Assembly: GCA_000431015.1 (NCBI GenBank)
Contig: HF986027.1
Location: 1 to 13,122, forward strand
Reading direction: 5' to 3'
Length of the DNA: 13,122 nucleotides
DNA from: Alistipes sp. CAG:514
GTDB taxonomy: Bacteria; Bacteroidota; Bacteroidia; Bacteroidales; UBA932
The notes beneath the pieces were generated by a model. The model saw only the letters and a program-made list of their open reading frames with translations, searched no databases and was not told where the DNA came from. The position numbers were made by a program, and so were the translations under genes. Below, in pieces: positions 8,001-13,122 of this stretch; the first letter of the stretch is position 1; each line of letters starts with the position of its first letter.

Positions 8001-8636
8001 CTGGCCTGGAATCGAGGCCGCCGTCACCTTGAACACGGGCCTGTCGTCCAGCGTCACCGCGGATCCGCTGCTTTCGGACAGAGGGACAATGGCATAGTTG
8101 CGTCTGGCCCGGAGATTCCTGTTCACCCCGTTGGGACTCTCGTCGGACATGGAATCCACGATCTCCAGTCCTGCGATCACTTTCCGGTTTCCCAGCCTCT
8201 CGGACTTCACCAGGTACCATTTCTGCCCGTAGTTGACGAAGGTCGGGGTCTCCGTGACATCCGCCAGCGGAGATGAGATGCTCTCTCCCGGCTTGGACAG
8301 CCTCGGGAACACGATCCTTGAGGCTATGTTGTCATCCTTGACCGGGAACTGGTTGCTCCAGGATTGCAGCGTGTCGTCAATGTACCTGTAGATGACCATG
8401 TCGGATGGCAGGTCGTGATGCCCCGCCCAAGTCCTCTGGCCGGCCACCAAGGCCGAGCTGATGTGCTTGTCGAGGATGTGCATCCGCTTGCCGATGGCTC
8501 TGCTGATCCTTTCGGCCTCCCGCCCGGTGTTGCCGGGGAACTTGCCTACGGAAAGCGAGAAGGCAAGGAGAATCATGGCCAATGCCAGAAATCCTCCTTC
8601 CAGGTAGTTCTTTATGCCAATCCTTCTGAATCTCAT
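5070..8636 (-). CDS. Large multi-pass membrane sensor histidine kinase (NtrY-like)
   Basis: A 1188-aa sensor kinase that should autophosphorylate on histidine and pass phosphate to a response regulator; none is encoded nearby, so its output is unknown. About ten membrane segments are visible (near 14-32, 219-235, 243-262, 285-305, 324-346, 368-392, 411-430, 664-686, 703-725, 871-893). With positively charged loops inside, they leave three large extracytoplasmic regions (about 33-218, 431-663, 726-870), the last resembling a Cache/PAS-like sensor. A HAMP linker (about 894-945) leads to the H-box VAHEIKNPLTPIK (His966), N-box NLINNA (1076-1081), G1 DNGPG (1123-1127) and G2 GTGLGL (1147-1152), so the catalytic core is complete. 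The HEIKNPLTPIKLQ box is of the NtrY type. The start codon overlaps the rlmH stop as ATGA, indicating cotranscription and translational coupling. Signal unknown; an envelope signal is a guess. Confidence 0.92.
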   Translation of the reverse strand: MRFRRIGIKNYLEGGFLALAMILLAFSLSVGKFPGNTGREAERISRAIGKRMHILDKHISSALVAGQRTWAGHHDLPSDMVIYRYIDDTLQSWSNQFPVKDDNIASRIVFPRLSKPGESISSPLADVTETPTFVNYGQKWYLVKSERLGNRKVIAGLEIVDSMSDESPNGVNRNLRARRNYAIVPLSESSGSAVTLDDRPVFKVTAASIPGQSSTTHSTMIWFAIGCFVIASLFHLAEKKNLKRLLLVLAGLFAVILATYIWGESMKNSSKLFSPTVYADGQLFNSLGAVMVTSLLIIFFVWCSFVTRNDIFRKILRTRHTRRTLWLYAGAILLMIAGVFLYVHVIFRSIILNSNISLELYRLNDLNRFSFLVYLTLTGLLMMIPLLAQMLMPALKHLFGFRHNIFSAKSRTVTASVFAVYMVAMAGTLGFKKEQDRVTVWANRLSIDRDISLELELRRTEDKIASDQLIATLSAISNSNSIILNRVIESYMPRVSQNYDIMVEIFPENEKDRRTIAYITDIMTRGVPISEGSRFRYMRDPGERSLYIGGFAYYNQGSGVTMMILRVSPKSNRENKGYAHLLGYSAPGDVLIPARYSYAKYSGKVLTSYKGNYSYPTIVDDDLQRTIDETTSGVVRANGYTHFVNRIADDDLILISRPKTEDFSYIVTFLFLTLIFYFCLSLLTLTRTHPRKRERNYYKSKINSAMMMALIMTLITLATVSVLFVYRRNNANLRSSMADKINSLQTLLQSRCRYVKDFTDFNTQEASGILEDVSTTMKSDITLYTTGGKELRSTTPEVFDLMLMGSRMNPDAFENIIYKNKRYYIGKETIGSKETYFLYAPVFNIQGRMIAIMCSPFTDESFDFRSEAVLHSITVITVFMILLILARFITATAVDKMFKPLTEMGRKMNEASINNLEYIVYEQEDEVARLVRAYNLMVHDLYNSTKKLTQAERDKAWATMARQVAHEIKNPLTPIKLQIQRLIRMKKNGNPAWTERFDEISAEVLRQIDMLADTANEFSTFAKLYTEEPVEIDLDRLLKEEIDLFDSRDNIRFAYMGLEGATVMGPKPQLTRVFVNLINNAVQAIENAQAEAGERGGEAFIGRIVISLRLSTKEGFYDIVFEDNGPGVSDDNHARLFTPNFTTKSNGTGLGLSICRNILEKCDAEIFYSKSFALKGACFTVRFPRKRS

Positions 8637-9106
8637 TCGTGGTGGTAAGGTTCTCCCTTGATTATAGTGAATGCCCTGTAAAGCTGCTCCGCGAAGATCG
8701 TCCTGACCATCTGGTGCGAGAAAGTCATCCTGGACAAGGAGATCTTTCCGACGGATCTCGCGTAGACAGCCTCCGAAAACCCGTAGGCTCCGCCGATCAC
8801 GAACACAATATCCTTGCCACCGGCAAGAGAAAGCCTGCGTATCTCCTCGGCGAATTCGACGGAGCGGTACTCCTTGCCGCGCTCGTCAAGAAGGATTACC
8901 CTGTCCGTGGGCTTGATGGCTTTCAGGATGAGTTCACCCTCCCTCTCCTTGATCTGTGTTCTTGTCAGCGCGGAGGTGTTCTTCAGCTCCGGAATCTCGC
9001 AGACAGAGAAAGGCACGTAGTGCGAGAGCCTGGAGGAATAGGTCTCCAGACCTTCACGGACCCAGCCGATGTCGGTCTTGCCGACTGTGAGCAAGCAGAT
9101 TTTCAT
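8633..9106 (-). CDS. rlmH: 23S rRNA (pseudouridine1915-N3)-methyltransferase RlmH
   Basis: SPOUT-class methyltransferase that uses S-adenosylmethionine to methylate N3 of pseudouridine 1915 in helix 69 of 23S rRNA on assembled ribosomes. The 157-aa product matches the family length (E. coli 155). Diagnostic motifs are LLDERGKEYRS (72-82), the SAM-binding knot FVIGGAYGF (102-110), HQMVR (131-135) and the invariant C-terminal PYHHE (153-157). The start is the ATG at 9106-9104. An upstream in-frame TTG at 9142 would add 12 residues absent from the family, and that TTG is better explained as the promoter -33 element. It is the first gene of a minus-strand operon; its stop overlaps the kinase start by 4 nt. 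Assignment is secure. Confidence 0.97.
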   Translation of the reverse strand: MKICLLTVGKTDIGWVREGLETYSSRLSHYVPFSVCEIPELKNTSALTRTQIKEREGELILKAIKPTDRVILLDERGKEYRSVEFAEEIRRLSLAGGKDIVFVIGGAYGFSEAVYARSVGKISLSRMTFSHQMVRTIFAEQLYRAFTIIKGEPYHHE

Positions 9107-9139
9107 TGTTACAAAAATAAGAAAGTGGCTCGGTATTTG
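9106..9139 (+). promoter_or_regulatory. Possible divergent promoter for the DUF4783 gene
   Basis: On the plus strand, GGTATTTG followed by C (9132-9140) keeps the TTTG half of the -7 box but lacks the TA. A TTG at 9106-9108 is 23 nt upstream, slightly too far. It is weak, but the 51-nt gap between the two divergent starts must hold any promoter of this gene. Confidence 0.3.
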
Positions 9140-9142
9140 CAA
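9112..9142 (-). promoter_or_regulatory. Consensus Bacteroidota promoter for rlmH and the kinase gene
   Basis: Read on the minus strand: TTG (9142-9140), exactly 20 nt, then TATTTTTG (9119-9112), a perfect TAnnTTTG. The start would fall near 9109, only about 3 nt before the rlmH ATG at 9106, implying a nearly leaderless mRNA. Confidence 0.8.
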
Positions 9143-9157
9143 CTAAAACCGTCCGCT

Positions 9158-9562
9158 ATGAAGGTTTTTACAAAGATATTCACGGTGTTGTCCCTCTTCG
9201 TGTCGGGTGTCAGCGGCTATGCCGCCTCTGACAGCTACGATGTTTTTGTCCCGATCGCCAAGTATCTGGGGCAGGGGGACGCCGAGAAACTGTCCGCCTG
9301 GTTCGACGACAATCTGGAGATTACGATAATGTCCACGACCAATGACTCAAGCAAGAATCAGGCGAAGCAGATCCTCAAGGCCTTCTTCAGCAAGCACACT
9401 CCCCGCTCGTTTGAGATAAGCCACACGGCGTCGAGATCCAATTCCAAGTACGCCTTGGGTTTTCTGAACGCGGGGGGAGAGGTCTTCGAGGTCACCATTT
9501 TCGTCAGTGACTGCGGAGGCACCTACAAGATCCAGCAACTGAAGATAGACCGGATCCGATGA
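9158..9562 (+). CDS. DUF4783 family secreted protein
   Basis: A 134-aa protein of DUF4783, a family of unknown function found in Bacteroidota. It has a signal peptide (KVFTKIFTVLSLFVSG at 2-17, probable cleavage around 20-23, VSGYAA) and should be periplasmic. The mature part (about 24-134) has an alternating helix-sheet character: YDVFVPIAKYLGQGDAEKL, then DDNLEI, KQILKAFFSKHTP, and a C-terminal sheet ending YKIQQLKIDRIR. That layout resembles the NTF2-like/SnoaL-type folds used for ligand binding or scaffolding. The ATG at 9158 is chosen because it opens the signal peptide; the reading frame remains open far upstream, but that part is antisense to rlmH and is not coding. In my recollection this family often lies near rlmH and nadC in Bacteroidales; nadC is absent here. 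DUF5686 follows after 21 nt. Confidence 0.82.
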   Translation: MKVFTKIFTVLSLFVSGVSGYAASDSYDVFVPIAKYLGQGDAEKLSAWFDDNLEITIMSTTNDSSKNQAKQILKAFFSKHTPRSFEISHTASRSNSKYALGFLNAGGEVFEVTIFVSDCGGTYKIQQLKIDRIR

Positions 9563-9583
9563 CCTGATTCTTTATTCCTGATA

Positions 9584-12124
9584 ATGACATTTCCCTCAAG
9601 ACACATATACCAACTCCTATCTGTGACTATCATCCTGCTGACGAACAGCCTTTTAAGTCCCGACGCATCAGCGCAGGCCACAAAGGTGAAGGGCAGGGTT
9701 GTGGATTCATCGACAGGGGAGGGGATACCTTTCGCCGGAGTGTATTTCAAGAACTCCACGGTCGGAGTCTCGGCGGACATCGACGGCTATTTCTTCTTGG
9801 AGACCCGTGACTCGTTGTCCCTGCTTTCAGCATCCATTCTGGGCTACGAGGAGCAGGTAGCCAAGGTCAACCGTCATAGTTTCAACGAGATAAACTTCTC
9901 GCTCAAACCGGTTGTGAACGAGTTGGCGGCATCCGTCGTGAAGCCTGACGACCGCTACATCCGTTCCATCCTCAGGAAGATCGATGAGGCCAAGTCGAGG
10001 AACAATCCGGAGAAGCGCCCAAGGTACAACTGCGATGTCTACACCAAGATGGAGCTGGATGTCACCAATCCCGAGAGTCCGCTGATCAGCAGTTTCCTGC
10101 CGAAGGACTTCAGGTTTGTCTACGACTACATGGACACCTCCGTGGTGTCCGGCATGCCATTCCTGCCGGTGCTGATCTCCGAGTCCACATCCAAGTACTA
10201 CCATCGCAAGGATCCCCCTTCGAACAGGGAGGTCATCAAGGCGACCAGGATCTCCGGAATAGACAAGAACCCTGTCCTGGCGCAGTTCACGGGCAACATG
10301 TACGTGAAGACCAACTTCTACGACAACTTCATCAACATATTCCAGGTCGAGATTCCGTCGCCTCTCTCATCGGTCGGCACAACCTACTACAACTACTACC
10401 TCGTTGACAGCCTGAATGTCGAGGGACGCAAGACCTACAAGATCCGTTTCCATCCGTCCAAGTGGGTGTCCTCTCCTACCTTTGACGGGGAGATGTCGGT
10501 CGACGCAGAGGAATATGCCCTCAGGGACATTCACGTCAGGCTTAAGAAAGGCTCCAATGTCAACTGGGTCAGGGACATGACCATCGAGGTGACGAACCAG
10601 CGCCTGCCTGACTCCACGTGGTTCTACAAGCAGGACAGGATGTATGTGGATTTCTCGCTGACGATGCGGGATTCCTCTAAGATGGTGACATTCCTGGGCA
10701 ACAGGCAGATAGACTATTCGAATCCGGATTTTGTCACGACCTACAGGGAGGACAAGGGGGACATCAATTCCCAGGTTCAGGCCGGCAAGGATGTCATCAA
10801 CAACGATGAGGCCTACTGGCAGGCTGTCCGTCCGTTCCCATTGAGCGAGAAGGAACAGGGAATCTACAACATGGTCGATTCGATCAAGAATGTGCCGCTC
10901 TACAAGGATGTCTATGCTCTTGCCGACATGATCGTGAATGGTTTCCTGAACACGAAGTACGTCGGATTCGGACCATATTCCTCAGTCTACAGCTTCAATG
11001 AGTTGGAGGGAGACAGGGTGCAGCTTGGCATCCGTACCACCAAGGATCTGAGCCGCAGGTTCCGTCTTATGGGCTATGCCGCCTACGGCTTCAAGGACAG
11101 GACTTTCAAGGGTGGCGGCACGTTTGAGTACATGTTCAACAACCAGCCCACGAGCAAGTTGATGGCTTCGTACAAGCACGACGCGATGCAGTTGGGCAAA
11201 GGGCCGTCGATCTACGGCAGCGGAAGCCTTATGTCATCCGTCCTGGCCAAGGCCAACAGCCAGAAGATGAGCATGGTGAACGACTATTCCCTCTCCTGGC
11301 AGAAGGAATGGTCGCAGAACTTCAACATGATCATCGCCGTGGAAAGCCGAAGGATATTCTCGAATCATTTTGTGCCGATGGTCACGCCGGAAGGTTCCGT
11401 CTTCAACTCCGTAGGCTACAACCAGGCCCACCTTCAGCTTCGATTCTCCAAGGAGGAGATTGTCACAAGAGGGACTTTCGAGAAGCATTACGTGTACTCG
11501 AAATACCCTGTCGCGACGATCGATCTCATCGGTTCGATCAAGGGAATAGGGAAGAATGAATATTCCTACTTCCGCCCCGAGCTTTCCCTGCACTACACGC
11601 TGACGATCCCTCCGGTCGGACTATCCAAGTTCGATCTGAATGTCGGGACGATCGTGGGCAAGGTTCCCTATCCGATGCTGAAGATTCATGAGGGCAACGG
11701 AACCTACACATTCTCAAGGTATGCCTTCAACTGTATGGACTACTATGAGTTCGCCTCCGACCTTTGGGCGACTTTCTTCTGGGAGCATAACTTCAAGGGT
11801 TTCTTCCTGGGTAAGATCCCTCTCCTGAAGCGTCTACAATGGAGGGAGGTGGCTTCTTTGAAGGCGGCCTACGGTACGGTCCGGAGCGAGAACAACGGCA
11901 TCCGTGACGATGACAATTTCGGCTCCGTGATGCTCTTCCCCGAGAAGATGGGCAAACTGAACCGCCCGTACGTGGAGATGGGAGCCGGCATCACGAACAT
12001 ATTCAGGTTCCTCCGCGTCGACGCCTTCTGGCGTATGACTCACCGCTACGAGGTCAAGGACGGTGTGAAAGTCCCTCACGACAACCGTTTCGTCGTCACC
12101 TTGGGACTTGAGTTCAGGTTCTGA
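9584..12124 (+). CDS. DUF5686 outer-membrane protein with N-terminal CarboxypepD_reg-like domain
   Basis: An 846-aa surface or outer-membrane protein. Residues 1-30 form a signal peptide ending in ASA (likely cleavage before QATKVKG). Residues about 34-110 are a CarboxypepD_reg-like beta-sandwich (KVKGRVVDSSTGEGIPFAGV, then G-A-DIDGYF), the domain that also begins many SusC-type and other Bacteroidota outer-membrane proteins. From about 120 to the end it matches the DUF5686 pattern: an early helical stretch with YNCDVYTKMELD, then a long aromatic-rich series of likely beta strands finishing VTLGLEFRF. The final Phe is the usual outer-membrane beta-barrel signature. No TonB box or plug is apparent, so it is not a TonB-dependent transporter. 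Function is unknown. The 21-nt gap without a clear promoter suggests cotranscription with DUF4783. Confidence 0.85.
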   Translation: MTFPSRHIYQLLSVTIILLTNSLLSPDASAQATKVKGRVVDSSTGEGIPFAGVYFKNSTVGVSADIDGYFFLETRDSLSLLSASILGYEEQVAKVNRHSFNEINFSLKPVVNELAASVVKPDDRYIRSILRKIDEAKSRNNPEKRPRYNCDVYTKMELDVTNPESPLISSFLPKDFRFVYDYMDTSVVSGMPFLPVLISESTSKYYHRKDPPSNREVIKATRISGIDKNPVLAQFTGNMYVKTNFYDNFINIFQVEIPSPLSSVGTTYYNYYLVDSLNVEGRKTYKIRFHPSKWVSSPTFDGEMSVDAEEYALRDIHVRLKKGSNVNWVRDMTIEVTNQRLPDSTWFYKQDRMYVDFSLTMRDSSKMVTFLGNRQIDYSNPDFVTTYREDKGDINSQVQAGKDVINNDEAYWQAVRPFPLSEKEQGIYNMVDSIKNVPLYKDVYALADMIVNGFLNTKYVGFGPYSSVYSFNELEGDRVQLGIRTTKDLSRRFRLMGYAAYGFKDRTFKGGGTFEYMFNNQPTSKLMASYKHDAMQLGKGPSIYGSGSLMSSVLAKANSQKMSMVNDYSLSWQKEWSQNFNMIIAVESRRIFSNHFVPMVTPEGSVFNSVGYNQAHLQLRFSKEEIVTRGTFEKHYVYSKYPVATIDLIGSIKGIGKNEYSYFRPELSLHYTLTIPPVGLSKFDLNVGTIVGKVPYPMLKIHEGNGTYTFSRYAFNCMDYYEFASDLWATFFWEHNFKGFFLGKIPLLKRLQWREVASLKAAYGTVRSENNGIRDDDNFGSVMLFPEKMGKLNRPYVEMGAGITNIFRFLRVDAFWRMTHRYEVKDGVKVPHDNRFVVTLGLEFRF

Positions 12125-12174
12125 TGCGTGTGTCTTCCCTGACCGTCTTTTCTCGTGCGGATTCTTTACGGGCC

Positions 12175-12218
12175 GGGCTGGTGTAAAACGATTAAAAACC
12201 CGCGGGGCTGGATAAAAA
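12175..12218 (+). repeat. Pair of short direct repeats upstream of lnt
   Basis: GGGCTGG occurs at 12175-12181 and 12205-12211, exactly 30 bp apart, each soon followed by TAAAA (12184-12188 and 12213-12217). The second copy overlaps the -33 region of the lnt promoter. The 123-nt gap between DUF5686 and lnt holds nothing else clear; no good terminator hairpin was found in it. Confidence 0.35.
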
Positions 12219-12239
12219 TACTGAAATTAAATAACTTTG
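12208..12239 (+). promoter_or_regulatory. Bacteroidota-type promoter for lnt
   Basis: TAACTTTG (12232-12239) is a perfect TAnnTTTG followed by C. The -33 element is weak (CTG, 12208-12210) at 21 nt. Transcription would begin near 12242, leaving about 6 nt or fewer before the ATG at 12248. Confidence 0.65.
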
Positions 12240-12247
12240 CGGTTGCT

Positions 12248-13122
12248 ATGCCTAGAAAGTTGACGATACTGCTGCTGGTGGTGATCTCATCGGCGCTTCT
12301 GAGTGTTCCGTTCCTGGTTCCTGGGACGGGTTGGCTGTCTTTGGTCGCTTTCGTGCCTCTGCTCTGGGCGGAGGACATCGCCACCGGGGACGGGATGAAG
12401 GGATTCTGCTGGTGGCACTACCTGTGCTTCGTGCTGTGGAACGCGGCGACGACCTTCTGGGTCTGCAACGCCACGGTCGGCGGAGGAATATTCGCGATCC
12501 TTGCCAACGCCCTTCAGATGTCGCTGGTTTTCGGGCTGTTCCGTTGGAGCAGGAAATGGCTCAGCGGCGCGCTTCCTTACCTATTCCTCGCCTTTGCCTG
12601 GATCGCCTGGGAGCGGTGGTATCTCACGAGCGCGCAGATCAGCTGGCCTTGGCTTGTGCTGGGCAATGCCTTCGCCCGCACGACAGGATGGATCCAGTGG
12701 TATGAATATACCGGGACACTCGGCGGCTCGCTCCTCGTCTGGGCGGCGAACCTCAGTGTGTTCGGCATTCTGGAGTCTCTCGCTTGCGGACGCTGGATGA
12801 CATTCAACCGGAAGGCGAAGTCGGCGGCCCTGCTTGGGACCCTGGCCTTGTTCGTCGCTCCTCCGGTCGTGTCTTTGTTCCTGAGGCCGGAGCCTTGTGA
12901 GGAGACGCTTGACGTCATTGTAGCGCAGCCGAACATCGACCCGTACGACAAGTTCGGCGGCATGACGCAGGAGGAACAGAACGAGTTGCTGCTGCGTCAG
13001 TTCGGTGATCTTCCTGACAGCATCCCGGTGCTGCTTGTCGCTCCGGAGACGTTCACCGGCGACGTGGTGACGAACGACCCGTCCTCAAGCCCGACCGTGC
13101 GGAGGTTCACCGCATTCCTGCA
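12248..13122 (+). CDS. lnt: Apolipoprotein N-acyltransferase Lnt (N-terminal part, cut by window end)
   Basis: Inner-membrane enzyme that adds the third acyl chain to the N-terminal cysteine of lipoproteins, the last step of lipoprotein maturation. The window contains 291 codons with no stop; the reading frame continues beyond 13122. The first ~220 residues are hydrophobic and multi-pass (LTILLLVVISSALLS at 5-19, then further tryptophan-rich helices including AWIAWERW), as in Lnt. A periplasmic nitrilase-like domain then begins (DVIVAQPNIDPYDKF), the classic start of the Lnt catalytic domain. The APET motif places the catalytic glutamate at E267 (codon at 13046-13048), the same number as in E. 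coli Lnt. The catalytic Lys and Cys must lie past the edge. The next in-frame ATG is about 50 codons in and would remove the first helix, so the start at 12248 is preferred. Confidence 0.9.
   Translation, partial: MPRKLTILLLVVISSALLSVPFLVPGTGWLSLVAFVPLLWAEDIATGDGMKGFCWWHYLCFVLWNAATTFWVCNATVGGGIFAILANALQMSLVFGLFRWSRKWLSGALPYLFLAFAWIAWERWYLTSAQISWPWLVLGNAFARTTGWIQWYEYTGTLGGSLLVWAANLSVFGILESLACGRWMTFNRKAKSAALLGTLALFVAPPVVSLFLRPEPCEETLDVIVAQPNIDPYDKFGGMTQEEQNELLLRQFGDLPDSIPVLLVAPETFTGDVVTNDPSSSPTVRRFTAFL

Noticed and set aside
5238..8220. Several plus-strand and out-of-frame open frames within the kinase gene
   Set aside because: Low-complexity, His/Val/Arg-rich translations without domains; the kinase frame explains the sequence fully.
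9107..9142. A longer rlmH starting at TTG 9142
   Set aside because: The 12 extra residues are not part of the RlmH family and overlap the promoter; the TTG is the -33 element.
8639..9157. An N-terminal extension of the DUF4783 frame over the rlmH region
   Set aside because: The extension is antisense to rlmH; a signal peptide begins cleanly at the ATG at 9158.
12331..12705. Open frames of about 100-124 codons in other frames inside 12300-12963, on both strands
   Set aside because: They are shadows of lnt, whose own frame is open from 12248 to the window edge and carries clear Lnt motifs.
1..13122. CRISPR arrays, insertion sequences, phage or toxin-antitoxin genes
   Set aside because: No regularly spaced repeats, transposase motifs or suitable small gene pairs were found on either strand.

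Overview
The window reads as a stretch of chromosome from a Bacteroidota bacterium, most likely order Bacteroidales and probably gut-associated. Four things point there. Several genes carry the Bacteroidota housekeeping promoter (a TTTG-like -33 element, 19-21 nt, then TAnnTTTG). Shine-Dalgarno sequences are essentially absent. The DUF4783 and DUF5686 (CarboxypepD_reg-like) envelope families are typical of this phylum. The sialate O-acetylesterase belongs to a type common in glycan foragers. The GC content of the genes looks high for Bacteroides itself, nearer Alistipes/Rikenellaceae or uncultured Bacteroidales; the genus is inference only.

Layout. 78-1535 (+): a secreted sialate O-acetylesterase, followed by a strong hairpin (1549-1587) and then a 57-nt imperfect palindrome (1600-1656) that contains the -7 box of the next gene. 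1665-3476 (+): typA/bipA ribosome-associated GTPase. 3554-4438 (+): a translation-related unit with its own promoter, made of a DUF177/YceD protein, rpmF (L32), tRNA-Arg(CCU) and an intrinsic terminator. 4486-5073 (+): a LysE/RhtB-type membrane exporter. 5070-9106 (-): an operon of rlmH (23S rRNA pseudouridine methyltransferase) and a very large NtrY-like membrane histidine kinase. The two genes overlap by ATGA, and the kinase runs tail-to-tail into the lysE gene with a 4-bp overlap. 9158-12124 (+): divergent from rlmH, a small secreted DUF4783 protein and a large DUF5686 outer-membrane protein. 12248-13122 (+): the first 291 codons of lnt (apolipoprotein N-acyltransferase), cut by the window edge.

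Functionally there are two themes. One is ribosome function: TypA, L32, tRNA-Arg, RlmH, and a DUF177 protein of the family linked to 23S rRNA accumulation. The other is the cell envelope: the esterase, exporter, sensor kinase, DUF4783, DUF5686 and Lnt. I found no mobile element, CRISPR array, phage gene or obvious novel multi-gene system; this is ordinary core chromosome. The points worth a second look are regulatory architecture (the palindrome at typA, overlapping divergent promoters, nearly leaderless rlmH and lnt transcripts) and the unusual sensor kinase with about ten membrane spans and no response regulator beside it.
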